Source: Nevskiaceae bacterium
Lineage (GTDB): Bacteria > Pseudomonadota > Gammaproteobacteria > Steroidobacterales > Steroidobacteraceae
Direction of reading: 5' to 3'
DNA length: 64,000 bases
Assembly (NCBI GenBank): GCA_024234075.1
Contig: JACKOV010000002.1
Coordinates: forward strand, 682,001-746,000
The translations under genes and the position numbers were made by a program. The notes below the pieces were generated by a model. The model was not told where the DNA came from. It was given only the letters and a program-made list of their open reading frames with translations, and did not search any database. Shown one piece after another: positions 8,209-16,379 of this stretch; positions within the stretch are counted from its first letter, which is position 1; each line of letters begins with the position of its first letter.

Positions 8209-9083
8209 CTCGACAGCCGATCGGCAGCCGCCAGCCCAGGCTTGCGACGGGGCAAAGCTCGGCGGCCGGCGGGCTCGCCCGGGTTTTGCTGCCGTGGTTG
8301 CTGTTGGCGGCCGGCTGTGGCGGGGTCAAGATTGCGCCGCAGCCGGTGCTGCCGAAAGCACTGGTGCAGCCGGTGCCCGCGCACATCGGTTTCGTGCTGC
8401 CGTCGGACCAGAAGGATTACGCCCACAACGAAACCCGCGGCGGCGTGCCCTGGAGCATTTCGCTCGGCGAGGGCCAGCGCAAACTGGCGCGCGAAGTGTT
8501 CAAGGCGAGTTTCCGCGCCGCCGACGAGTTCGAGGATCTGGAAGCGGCCAAGCGCGCGGCGGGACTGCAGGCGATCTTCGAGGCGCGGCTCGAGCAGTAT
8601 TCGTTCGCGACCGCGCGCGAGACCGGCGGCGACTACGTCGCGGTGACCATCCGCTATCGGATCCTGCTGCGTACGCCGCGCGGCGAGCCCTTCGACACCT
8701 ACACCTTGACCGGCTACGGCAACAGCCCGGGAGGCGGCATGAGCAACGGCGCGCCGCTCGATCTGGCGACCCGTGCCGCGATGCGTGATGCGGCTGCAAA
8801 GTTCCTGACCCAGTTCCCCGAGCAGCCGGTGGCCAGGCTGCTGGCCAGCGGTCAGCCGCTGCTGGCGGCGGCCACGGCAGCACAACCCGCGATGCTCGAG
8901 GTCATCGAAGCCGTGCCGATCCGCGAGAGCCGCCGCGGCAACAGCGGCACGGCCTACCTGACACCGCCTCCGCCTGCTGCGTCGCCCGAGTCGGGCGCAG
9001 CCTCTGCTGCAGAGGCGACCGACGGCGCTGGCGCCGATTCGCGCGATCTCAACGAGCCTGCGCCGCTTCCGGCGGCGCCTTGA
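8190..9083 (+). CDS. Putative outer- or inner-membrane lipoprotein, last gene of the VWA operon
   Basis: 297 residues from the ATG that lies 19 bp inside the preceding gene. The hydrophobic stretch LLPWLLLAAGCGG contains a lipobox (LAAGC, Cys43), indicating lipidation after signal peptidase II cleavage. The n-region before it is unusually long (about 32 residues), so the true start could be an internal non-ATG codon. The mature part has an alpha/beta region with FEARLEQYSFATARETGGDY and VAVTIRYRILLRTPRGEP, and a low-complexity Pro/Ala/Glu tail. No family is recognised. The very tight linkage to the VWA genes suggests it belongs to the same envelope complex. Its 3' end overlaps the convergent downstream gene by 35 bp. 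Confidence 0.78.
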   Translation: MRRRQLTRQPIGSRQPRLATGQSSAAGGLARVLLPWLLLAAGCGGVKIAPQPVLPKALVQPVPAHIGFVLPSDQKDYAHNETRGGVPWSISLGEGQRKLAREVFKASFRAADEFEDLEAAKRAAGLQAIFEARLEQYSFATARETGGDYVAVTIRYRILLRTPRGEPFDTYTLTGYGNSPGGGMSNGAPLDLATRAAMRDAAAKFLTQFPEQPVARLLASGQPLLAAATAAQPAMLEVIEAVPIRESRRGNSGTAYLTPPPPAASPESGAASAAEATDGAGADSRDLNEPAPLPAAP

Positions 9084-10431
9084 CCAGCACCCGTTCGCGC
9101 AGCGTGACGTCGGGCGTGACGACCGGCTCGCCGTTCTCGAGCCGCGGTGCATAGCGCGCCCGGCGTACCGCGTGCAGCGTCGCCTTCTCGATCGCCGGTG
9201 AGGCGTTGCTGCCGACGGTTTCGACGTCGGCGACCTTGCCGTCGGCCAACACCTTGAAGCGCGTCTCGACGTAGCGCTCCTCGTAGTTCTCGGGATCGTT
9301 CGGGCGGGCGCGTGCGATCGAGGCCGGCGGCGGTCGATAGGCCAGGCGGCGCGGTGCCTGCAGCAGCGCGACGGCATCGTTGCCGGCCGCGGCCAGTTCT
9401 TTCCAGCCGTCGCGATAGGCCTGGTGCGCGCGTGCCGTGGCGCCACCGATCAGGTACCAGTCGCCCAGTTCGACCAGTGTTTCGCCGCGGGCCCGGTGAT
9501 CGACCGGGGCTGTTTTCGACAATGCTTCGAGGGCGTAGCGCAGCGCCCGTTCGCCGTCCGGGTTCAGACGGGTGTCCTGGTTCAGCTGCTGCATCGCCGA
9601 GTTGGTCTGAAAGGGATCGGGCGGGGCGGCCGTCTCCTCCGGGCCGTAGAGGTACTCGAGGTAGTAGCTGCGGGCGAGGCCGCGCAGCGATCCCACCGCC
9701 TGCGGCGCGCCGCGCCCCGCGGCATTCTCGGCGATCATCAGGGCGCGGGCATGCAGGCCGCGAGCGGTCGCGTAACGGCCGACGAACTCGTACCAGCGTG
9801 CCAGGCGATCGAGCGGTTCGAGCATCCGCAAGTCGTCGCGCCCGTAGGCGGACTCGGCGACGCGGAAGGCGTACTGGCTTTCCTTCTCGGCATCCTGCAG
9901 CTGGTCGAGTGCGACATAGCTCTCGATCAGCGGGTCGAGGAGATCGATCTGGTCCGCGTTGAACAGCCCGTCGAGGTGGCGCGACAGATCGACGGCGCGT
10001 TTCAGTGCGTTGGCGGCTTCGGCGTACTGCCGGGTGGCGAGATAGGTTTCGCCGAGGCCGGCGAGGGGGCGCATCAACATGCGATCAGCGCCGGCGAGCT
10101 TGCCGTCGATCAGTCGCAGCGCTCGCAGATAGTGGACCTCCGCGGCTGTGTAGTCGCCGAGGCGGTAATACACGGTGCCGAGGTTGGTCAGCGGGTTGAC
10201 GAGCTGGCGATCGTCCGGGCCGTACTGTGCTTCGGTCATCTCCACCAGGCGTTGCGCGATCGGCAGTGCCGCGGTGAACCGGCCGGCGTCGAAGTCGGCA
10301 CGGAACGTCTTGTAGGTCTCGTGGCGTTCGGCATCGGTGGCGGCAGCGCGGGCGGCCGGGGCCGTCAGCGCACCGCAGGTTCCGAGCAGCGACGCGACGC
10401 AGGCGGTGAGGATCAGGTGACGCGATGACAT
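9049..10431 (-). CDS. Exported TPR protein with TonB-C-like C-terminal domain
   Basis: 460 residues. The N-terminus is a Sec signal peptide (LILTACVASLLGTCGALTAPAARA). Residues 35-330 form repeated TPR-like helices, for example NLGTVYYRLGDYTAAEVHYLR and LAGLGETYLATRQYAEAANA. The last ~75 residues have the strand pattern of a TonB C-terminal domain: VETRFKVLADGKVADVETVG, then AVRRARYAPRLENGEPV. There is no TonB-type membrane anchor or Pro-rich region, so this is a periplasmic TPR protein carrying a TonB-C-type module, not a classical TonB. It is convergent with the VWA operon and overlaps its last gene by 35 bp. Its function is unknown. Confidence 0.82.
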   Translation of the reverse strand: MSSRHLILTACVASLLGTCGALTAPAARAAATDAERHETYKTFRADFDAGRFTAALPIAQRLVEMTEAQYGPDDRQLVNPLTNLGTVYYRLGDYTAAEVHYLRALRLIDGKLAGADRMLMRPLAGLGETYLATRQYAEAANALKRAVDLSRHLDGLFNADQIDLLDPLIESYVALDQLQDAEKESQYAFRVAESAYGRDDLRMLEPLDRLARWYEFVGRYATARGLHARALMIAENAAGRGAPQAVGSLRGLARSYYLEYLYGPEETAAPPDPFQTNSAMQQLNQDTRLNPDGERALRYALEALSKTAPVDHRARGETLVELGDWYLIGGATARAHQAYRDGWKELAAAGNDAVALLQAPRRLAYRPPPASIARARPNDPENYEERYVETRFKVLADGKVADVETVGSNASPAIEKATLHAVRRARYAPRLENGEPVVTPDVTLRERVLVKAPPEAAQAR

Positions 10432-10532
10432 CGGTGCGGTCCGTTTCCAGTTTCCACAGTATCACGCCGGCGCCCGGATCGTGGTGCGCCGGGGATGACG
10501 TAAGCAGGCGCCTTGCCTAAGCTCGCAGTCGT

Positions 10533-11285
10533 ATGGATCGAGTCATCAATGTCAAGTCACCGGCCGCCCCCGCGGGTGCACGGCATGCCTGGGTCTTCGG
10601 TGCCTCCGGCCTGCTCGGCCGCCGCCTCGTCGACGCGTTGCTCGAGTCGCCGGAGCATGCCCGGGTGATCGCGGTGACGCGTCGCCCGCTGGGCCGCGAG
10701 CATCCGCGGCTCGCCAACCGGATCGTGGCCTTCGAGCAGCTGGAATCGCAGCTCGCCGGCATCACCTGCCACGACGCGTTCTGCTGCCTCGGCACGACGC
10801 GGGCGCGGGCGGGTTCGGAGGAGGCGTTTCGCAAGGTCGATCACGACCAGGTGCTGCGGGTCGCGCGCATCGTGCGCCAGGCCGGCGCCGAACGGTTCGT
10901 GCTGGTGTCGGCGGTCGGTGCCGACCCGGCCGCGAAGAACTTCTACCTGCGGGTCAAGGGAGAAACCGAGACCGAGGTTGCGGCACTCGGCTTCCCGGCG
11001 CTGGACATCGTCCAGCCCGGACTACTGCTCGGCGGCTCGCGGGCCGAGTCGCGGCCGCTCGAGTCGGCCGCAAGACTGCTGATGCCGTTGGTGAATCCGC
11101 TGCTCGGCGGCTCGCACAAGGCCTGGCGTGGCATCGACATCGGGATGCTGGCGCAGGCGATGGTCGCGCTGACGCGCAGCGGTCGCCGCGGCGTGTATCG
11201 CTACACCTACGACGGTTTGCAGAAGCTCGCCGCCAGGGGCGGGAGCGCGCGTCCCGGCGGCGCGCTCACTGCACCCGGATCGTGA
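10533..11285 (+). CDS. NAD(P)-binding Rossmann oxidoreductase (atypical SDR, HTATIP2-like)
   Basis: 250 residues. A dinucleotide-binding GxxGxxG motif is present (WVFGASGLLGRRLVDALL, about 20-37). The second conserved block is CCLGTTRARAGSEEAFRKVDHD. A strand RFVLVSAVGADPAAKNFYLRVKGETE replaces the usual SDR active-site region, as in the HTATIP2/YbjT-like group of NAD(P)H-binding proteins. The central PGLLLGG loop and the C-terminal helices fit that family. The enzyme substrate cannot be told from sequence. The last 20 bp overlap the convergent VanZ-like gene. Confidence 0.84.
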   Translation: MDRVINVKSPAAPAGARHAWVFGASGLLGRRLVDALLESPEHARVIAVTRRPLGREHPRLANRIVAFEQLESQLAGITCHDAFCCLGTTRARAGSEEAFRKVDHDQVLRVARIVRQAGAERFVLVSAVGADPAAKNFYLRVKGETETEVAALGFPALDIVQPGLLLGGSRAESRPLESAARLLMPLVNPLLGGSHKAWRGIDIGMLAQAMVALTRSGRRGVYRYTYDGLQKLAARGGSARPGGALTAPGS

Positions 11286-12462
11286 CGGCCGGCCGCTGCG
11301 CCATCCGCACCAGGATTGCCGCCAGGATCATGACCGTCAGGTCGGTGGTGTCCGGCACGCGCTGCGGCAGCCAGCGCTGCGCGAACTCCACCAGCGTCGT
11401 CAGGCCGAGCAGCAGCAGCGTGCCGAGCCCGATGCCGAGGGCGCTGCCGGCGGCGATCCAGACCACGCCGATGGCGACGAACAGACGCTCGAGCATGCTC
11501 AGGTAGAGATCGTCGGCCCGGCCGTCGACCAGGTCCCCGAAAGGTATCCAGCTGATCGACTGCGGCTCGGCGACGAATGCGAACGGTGCCAGGCCCGCGA
11601 CCAGCAACGCGATGCAGACGATGCCGAACAGCGGCGTGCGCGAGCTCGAGTGGCTGCGCCGGCGCAGGTAGGCGATCACCGGCAGGGCCAGCGCGACCGC
11701 GATCAGTTCGTCGGGCGTCAATGTCTGGCCGACGAACAGCAGGCGTGCGGCGAGAGACAGCAGGATCGCGCCGCCGAACAGGGGCCAGAAAGTCTCGCGC
11801 CGGAACAGCGTGCGCATCACCGCCGACAGGACCAGGTAGGCGGCCAGCCAGGTCGCGATACCGCCGATCGACGGCGACAGCGCCAGGCTGGCGTCGATCG
11901 CCGCACGCACCCGGCCGGGCCGCAGGCGTGGCACGAAGGGCGCGGCGTGTGCAGCGAACCAGAGGGCGAGCAGCAGCCCGAGCGCCGGGTTGACGTTGAG
12001 CCGCCGCAGGCGCGTGGCCAGCGGCCGCAGCGGCAGCCGGGCGAACAGCAGGGCAAGGATTGCGCCAGCGGCCGCGCTGGCGACGTTCAGCACCCAGTCG
12101 GCAAGGCTCGGCACGCGTGCACGGATCGCATGCTGCAACACCTCGACAGTGATCGACAGCAGGGCCCCGGCAGCGACTGCCGCCAGCCAGCGCAATGCGG
12201 CGGGGCGGCGGGGGCCGAGCACCAGCGGCAGCAGCAGGCCGATCGGGATGTAGACCAGCAGATTGACGATCAGGTCGCGCTGCGACGGGCTGTGCCATGC
12301 GTGCAGGCCCGGAAAGCCGTCGGCAGCGGCGGCCGCAAAACGCTCCGGATCGAAATTGAACGGGTACAGCGAGGCGCTGAGCACCAGCAGCACCCAGGCA
12401 GCGAGCAGCCAGGCTTGGATGCGCCGCGAGGCGTCGGCGTAGGTGTGACTGTCTCCGATCAT
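11266..12462 (-). CDS. VanZ-like multi-span membrane protein
   Basis: 398 residues from the chosen ATG (MIGDSHTYADASRR); the frame also extends 16 codons further upstream to another ATG. The N-terminal domain fits the VanZ family: LLAAWVLLVLSASLYPFNF, RDLIVNLLVYIPIGLLLPLV, TVEVLQHAIRARVPSLADW and LNVASAAAGAILALL. The C-terminal half adds further hydrophobic helices, about ten in total. VanZ proteins lower teicoplanin susceptibility in enterococcal clusters, but most chromosomal family members have unknown roles, and nothing here suggests glycopeptide resistance. It is transcribed toward, and overlaps, the oxidoreductase gene. Confidence 0.82.
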   Translation of the reverse strand: MIGDSHTYADASRRIQAWLLAAWVLLVLSASLYPFNFDPERFAAAAADGFPGLHAWHSPSQRDLIVNLLVYIPIGLLLPLVLGPRRPAALRWLAAVAAGALLSITVEVLQHAIRARVPSLADWVLNVASAAAGAILALLFARLPLRPLATRLRRLNVNPALGLLLALWFAAHAAPFVPRLRPGRVRAAIDASLALSPSIGGIATWLAAYLVLSAVMRTLFRRETFWPLFGGAILLSLAARLLFVGQTLTPDELIAVALALPVIAYLRRRSHSSSRTPLFGIVCIALLVAGLAPFAFVAEPQSISWIPFGDLVDGRADDLYLSMLERLFVAIGVVWIAAGSALGIGLGTLLLLGLTTLVEFAQRWLPQRVPDTTDLTVMILAAILVRMAQRPAVTIRVQ

Positions 12463-12607
12463 CTTGTTGTGACGACAAACTGTGACCGAGATCACGAGTG
12501 TCCGCAGCATCCCGAAACGAGGATGACCAATCAGTGAAGCGGTCCACTCCGGGTCGCGGCCAGTCTATCGTCAAATCTCCGGTGACGAGTAACGCCACCG
12601 AGTCCCG

Positions 12608-15439
12608 ATGAATTTCTTCGCAGGTTTCGCCCACAGCCCGACATGGCGGCGGTTTGCCGTTGCGCTGGTCGTCTGTGCGGTACTGCCGCTGATGCTGCTG
12701 GCGCTGGTGGCCGGCCGGGAGCAGGCGGAACGATCGAGCCGCGAGGGAGTCGAGACGGCGCAGGCGCGCGCACAGACGCTGTCGTCGATCGTTGCGGCCC
12801 GGCTGACGGCGGCCGACATCGCGGCCCGTGCCTTCATCGCCGGCGACAGCGCCAAGGGCGTGGCGGCGCTGCAGTCGGCGGCCATACGGTCCGGCCTGTT
12901 CCAGCGGGTCATCGTCGACGATGGCCGCATCGGCTTGCCGGTGCCGCTGGGGTCGCGACCGTCGTCGCCGGCGCGGACCGGGGAGGGCGCGAAGCCGTCG
13001 GCCGATACGGCGCTGGTATCGCTCGCCACGCGCGGCGACATGGGCTCGGCCTACCTGGTGCGCATGCTGTACCTCGACGGGCGCGAGCTGCCGGCGTACT
13101 TCGAGCTGGCTCCGGATTGGCTCTGGCCTGCGGCCACCGACCGCGAACAGATGCTGCTGGTCGTCGACGGCCGCGGCACGATGCTGTTCGGCGCGAACAC
13201 GTTCCCGGCCGACGGCAACCGGGTCGTGCGTGCCCATGTCCTGGCGACCCCGGCGACGCGATTGTCGTGGCAGGCGCAAGGCCAGGAGTGGCAGGGCGCG
13301 GTCGAAGCGCTGCGTCTGCCGGCATCGATCCAGTCGCAGGATCCCTGGTATGTAGTCGCCGCCACGCCGCTCGAGGGCGGATGGAGCGTGATCGCCCCGG
13401 TGCGGGCGGAAATTCTGTTGCCTCTGCTGCTGCTCGCCGCGGTGGCCATGCTGAGCACGAGCGCCATCGCCGCCAACCGGTTTCATCTCTCGTTGATGGA
13501 ATTGCGCGGCGCGTTGCTGCGGATCGGCCGCAACCGTTTTGTGCCGGCGCCGACCACGGCGCTGCCGGCCGAACTGCTGCCGCTCGGTACTGCGATCAAC
13601 GACATCGGCCAGCGAATCGACGAGGACGTGATGGCGCTGGAGACGCTCGGCGACATCGACCGGCTGCTGCTCGGTGCGGTCGAACTCGAGCCGGTGCTCG
13701 ATGCCATCCTGTCGCGGGTCTCCCGGGTCACGCACTGCCACTGCGCCGGCATCGCGCTGCTCGATGCCGATTCGCCGACGCTCGGTCGCGTCTATCGCGC
13801 CGGCGAGAGCAGCGAGCCGCTGCCGGTCAGTCGCGTGGAGTTCGATCCGGAATTGATCGAGGCGCTGACCGATGCCGACGAGGGCGTGACCATCGCGCGC
13901 GCCGAGCCGGTGCGCCACAGCTTCCTGGTGCCGCTGCGCGAGCTTGGCGCGGAGTTCTTCTGGGTCTGGCCGGTGGTCTCCGGCGGGCGGCTGCCGGCGC
14001 TGCTGGCGGTCGGCTTTCGCGAGACGCCGACCCCGGATCCGCGGTTCGCGCGCTACGGCTCGGAGTTCGCGTCGCGGCTGGCGATTGCCCTGTCGAAGAC
14101 CGCGCGCGACGAACATCTCTACCGGCAGGCCCACTACGATCCGCTGACCGGCCTGCCGAACCGGCTGCTGTTCTGCGACCGGCTGACCCAGGAAGTGGCC
14201 AACTCCGCCGCGGAGCAATACTGCGGCGCGCTGCTGTACATCGACCTCGACCACTTCAAACGGGTCAACGACAGCGTCGGCCACGCGGCCGGCGATCAGC
14301 TGCTGACGATCATCGCGCAGCGTTTGCGCGCCTGCGTGAAAGAGGGCGATACGGTCGCGCGGCTGGCCGGCGACGAATTCACCGTGATCCTGCGCAAGGT
14401 CGACGATCCGGAGTCGGCGTCGGTGGTGGCGGAGCGGATCATCGAGTCGGTGAAGCTGCCGGTGAATCTCGCCGGTCGCGACCACTACGTGCAGGCGAGC
14501 ATCGGCATCGTGCTGTTCCCTGACGACGGCGTGGCGATCGACGAGCTGATGCGGCGGGCCGACAGTGCCATGTACCGCGCCAAGGGCCTCGGCCGCAGCC
14601 GCGCGGTGTTCTACGACCATGCGTTGATGGCCAGCCGTCTCGAGACCTCGCAGAGCGGCCTCTATCGGGCGCTGCGGCGCCGCGAGTTCTCGCTGTTCTA
14701 TCAGCCGCAGTTCAGCCTCGACGACGGCAGTCTGGTCGGGCTCGAGGCCTTGCTGCGTTGGCAGACGCCGCGCGACGGCACCCGCTCGCCGCGCGACTTC
14801 ATTCCGGCGGCCGAGGTCAGCGGCCTGATCGTCGACATCGGCGGCTGGGTGGTGGATGCCGCCTGCGCACAACTGGCGATCTGGCGCGAGCAGGGCATCG
14901 CGCCGACGCGCCTGTCGATCAACGTCTCGGTGCAGCAGCTCAAGTACGTCGACTTCGCCCGCAACGTGCGTCGCATCCTCGACAAGTACGGCATTCCGCC
15001 CAAGCTGGTCGAGATCGAGATGACCGAGTCCGTGTTCGCGGACGAGGTGGCCGGCGCGGTGTTGCGGCAGCTGGCCGATCTGGGCGTACGACTTGCCCTC
15101 GACGATTTCGGAACGGGGTATTCTTCGCTGAACTATCTCCGCCAGCATCCGATTCACGTGGTCAAGATCGATCGTTCGTTCCTCGAGGACATCCCCGCGA
15201 ACGCCGCTTCCGCGACGCTTGCCGAGACGATCATCAACATGGCGCACGCGCTCGGGAAAGAAGTCGTGGCCGAGGGCGTCGAGACGCTCGAGCAGTTGCA
15301 GTTCCTGCGCGAGCGCCGTTGCGACAGTGCGCAGGGTTTCTTTCTCGCGCAGCCGATGCCCGTGTCCCAGGTCAGCGACTTGCTGCAGGCCCGGCGCCGG
15401 CCGGGGCCGATGGAGGAGACGCTGCGACAGGCGGGCTGA
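12608..15439 (+). CDS. Membrane-bound c-di-GMP signalling protein (periplasmic sensor, GAF-like, GGDEF, EAL)
   Basis: 943 residues. Two membrane helices (about 15-37 and 268-290) enclose a ~230-residue periplasmic sensor of Cache type. A GAF-like region (345-495) follows, then a GGDEF domain (510-670) and an EAL domain (685-935). The diguanylate cyclase signature reads RLAGDEF, so Ala replaces the first Gly, as tolerated in some active cyclases. The RxxD inhibitory site upstream is KEGD, so feedback inhibition is probably lost. The EAL part keeps GLEALLRW, the downstream ETESVF-type segment as EMTESVF, LDDFGTGYSS, KIDRSF and AEGVET, suggesting an active phosphodiesterase. A c-di-GMP riboswitch lies about 750 bp downstream. 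The next gene overlaps by 1 bp (TGATG). Confidence 0.93.
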   Translation: MNFFAGFAHSPTWRRFAVALVVCAVLPLMLLALVAGREQAERSSREGVETAQARAQTLSSIVAARLTAADIAARAFIAGDSAKGVAALQSAAIRSGLFQRVIVDDGRIGLPVPLGSRPSSPARTGEGAKPSADTALVSLATRGDMGSAYLVRMLYLDGRELPAYFELAPDWLWPAATDREQMLLVVDGRGTMLFGANTFPADGNRVVRAHVLATPATRLSWQAQGQEWQGAVEALRLPASIQSQDPWYVVAATPLEGGWSVIAPVRAEILLPLLLLAAVAMLSTSAIAANRFHLSLMELRGALLRIGRNRFVPAPTTALPAELLPLGTAINDIGQRIDEDVMALETLGDIDRLLLGAVELEPVLDAILSRVSRVTHCHCAGIALLDADSPTLGRVYRAGESSEPLPVSRVEFDPELIEALTDADEGVTIARAEPVRHSFLVPLRELGAEFFWVWPVVSGGRLPALLAVGFRETPTPDPRFARYGSEFASRLAIALSKTARDEHLYRQAHYDPLTGLPNRLLFCDRLTQEVANSAAEQYCGALLYIDLDHFKRVNDSVGHAAGDQLLTIIAQRLRACVKEGDTVARLAGDEFTVILRKVDDPESASVVAERIIESVKLPVNLAGRDHYVQASIGIVLFPDDGVAIDELMRRADSAMYRAKGLGRSRAVFYDHALMASRLETSQSGLYRALRRREFSLFYQPQFSLDDGSLVGLEALLRWQTPRDGTRSPRDFIPAAEVSGLIVDIGGWVVDAACAQLAIWREQGIAPTRLSINVSVQQLKYVDFARNVRRILDKYGIPPKLVEIEMTESVFADEVAGAVLRQLADLGVRLALDDFGTGYSSLNYLRQHPIHVVKIDRSFLEDIPANAASATLAETIINMAHALGKEVVAEGVETLEQLQFLRERRCDSAQGFFLAQPMPVSQVSDLLQARRRPGPMEETLRQAG

Positions 15440-15978
15440 TGGGCGGCGCGCTGCTGCGTCTGGCCGCGATCGCGCTGCTCTGCGCCGGCTGCTCGCTGAC
15501 GCGACCGCCGGCCACCGTCGCGCCCGCGACGGCCGCCGTGCCGCCATCCGGCGGCGTCGACCGGCTGGCGACTGCGCCGACCCGCGGCGCACAAGTGCTC
15601 GGCCTTGCCGCGGGCCTGGTGGGCATCCCGTATCGCTTCGGCGGCCGTTCGCCGCTCGAGGGCTTCGACTGCAGCGGCCTGGTGTGGCATGTGCATCAGA
15701 CTGCCGGGCTCGCGGTGCCGCGCACGGCGCGCGACCAGTATGGCGCGGCCCGGCCGGTGGCCCGGTCGGCGTTGCAGCCCGGCGACCTGGTGTTCTTCTC
15801 CAGCAATCGTCGCGGCTCGGTCGATCATGTCGGCATCTATGCCGGTGACGGCCGCTTCCTGCACGCGCCCCGCAGCGGTCGCCCGGTCGGTTACGAACGG
15901 CTGGACACCGACTGGTTTGCGACGCATTTCGTCGGAGCCGGGCGGCTCTGGGATCCGGGCCCGGGCGGCGGCTCGTAG
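15439..15978 (+). CDS. NlpC/P60 peptidoglycan endopeptidase lipoprotein
   Basis: 179 residues. A lipoprotein signal (LLRLAAIALLCAGC, lipobox Cys18) is followed by a short Pro/Ala linker and one NlpC/P60 domain. The catalytic triad is visible: Cys78 in FDCSGLVWHV, His130 in SVDHVGIYAG and His142 in RFLHAP. The family cleaves the D-gamma-glutamyl-meso-diaminopimelate bond or cross-links of peptidoglycan in the periplasm. It starts within the stop codon of the GGDEF/EAL gene, so the two are translationally coupled, which links this hydrolase to c-di-GMP signalling by position. Confidence 0.9.
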   Translation: MGGALLRLAAIALLCAGCSLTRPPATVAPATAAVPPSGGVDRLATAPTRGAQVLGLAAGLVGIPYRFGGRSPLEGFDCSGLVWHVHQTAGLAVPRTARDQYGAARPVARSALQPGDLVFFSSNRRGSVDHVGIYAGDGRFLHAPRSGRPVGYERLDTDWFATHFVGAGRLWDPGPGGGS

Positions 15979-16189
15979 CCGCGCGGCAGGCCGCTGGGCG
16001 GGCAGGTGAAAGCCCTGCTTCCGCCGGCGTCCCGAGGCGCGCGGCCTCGAGTGCGACCCACTTCGCAAATTGCTGAAGACGCGCAGATTTATGTCATTTG
16101 TGCGGCGCATAAATACAGTTGTGACGCCAGCTTATGCGAGGTTTCGCATCTGTCGTCTCTTGACGACGCCGGCCGATGCTTCGACACTG
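15979..16189. other. Leader/intergenic region upstream of the riboswitch, AT-rich and with inverted repeats
   Basis: No credible gene. The segment 16066-16135 is clearly more AT-rich than its surroundings (CAAATTGCTG, GATTTATGTCATTTG, GCATAAATACAG) and is the likely promoter of the riboswitch transcript, though no clean -35/-10 pair stands out. CGCATAA at 16106-16112 pairs with TTATGCG at 16132-16138. An overlapping hairpin ATGCGA-GGTT-TCGCAT lies at 16134-16149. These could be an operator or competing RNA hairpins. Confidence 0.45.
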
Positions 16190-16290
16190 TCGCCATGACC
16201 AGGGCAAACCTGCCGAGAGGCGGGGACGCAAAGCTTCCGGTCCGCCAGTGCCAGGGCGCTGACGGATAGCGGGGTTGCCACGGGGTCCAG
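16190..16290 (+). ncRNA. Cyclic-di-GMP-I (GEMM-I) riboswitch aptamer
   Basis: The segment matches the GEMM-I consensus in order: AGGGCAAACC at 16201-16210, a stem closed by a GAGA (GNRA-type) tetraloop (CCTGCCGAGAGGCGGGG), the highly conserved GGGACGCAAAGC followed by TTCCGG, a second variable stem, then GGATAGCGGGGTTGCC at 16264-16279. In known members the two helices dock through the GNRA tetraloop and its receptor, and c-di-GMP stacks at the three-way junction. It lies about 100 nt before the start of the SPOR-domain gene and downstream of a GGDEF/EAL gene. The aptamer call rests on motif recognition; whether ligand turns expression on or off is not evident. Confidence 0.9.
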
Positions 16291-16305
16291 GCGCACGAGG
16301 CCTGA

Positions 16306-16373
16306 CCCGGTGATCGGATCCCCGTCGAGGAAGGTCTGCCCCCGAGGTCTCGAATCAGGGACGCCACCGGGGA
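16306..16373 (+). promoter_or_regulatory. Possible riboswitch expression platform sequestering the ribosome-binding site
   Basis: CCCGGTG at 16306-16312 is complementary to CACCGGG at 16365-16371. The latter overlaps the GGGGA Shine-Dalgarno-like sequence (16369-16373), which sits 6 bp before the ATG at 16380. Pairing would hide the ribosome-binding site. The aptamer's 3' flank (CACGGGGTCC) can alternatively pair with GGATCCCC at about 16316-16323. No U-tract terminator is present, so translational control is the simpler reading. This is inferred from complementarity only. Confidence 0.45.
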
Positions 16374-16379
16374 ATCCAT

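Noticed and set aside
11266..12462. Glycopeptide-resistance role for the VanZ-like gene
   Set aside because: No vanA/vanH/vanX-type neighbours are present, and VanZ-like proteins are common in bacteria that do not carry such clusters.
11207..15592. 1461-codon minus-strand frame opposite the GGDEF/EAL gene
   Set aside because: The GGDEF and EAL motifs on the plus strand settle the coding strand. The long opposite frame arises from G+C bias.
16006..16269. 87-codon frame across the riboswitch
   Set aside because: It crosses the conserved GEMM-I aptamer; sequence conservation there is explained by RNA structure, and the translation has no pattern.
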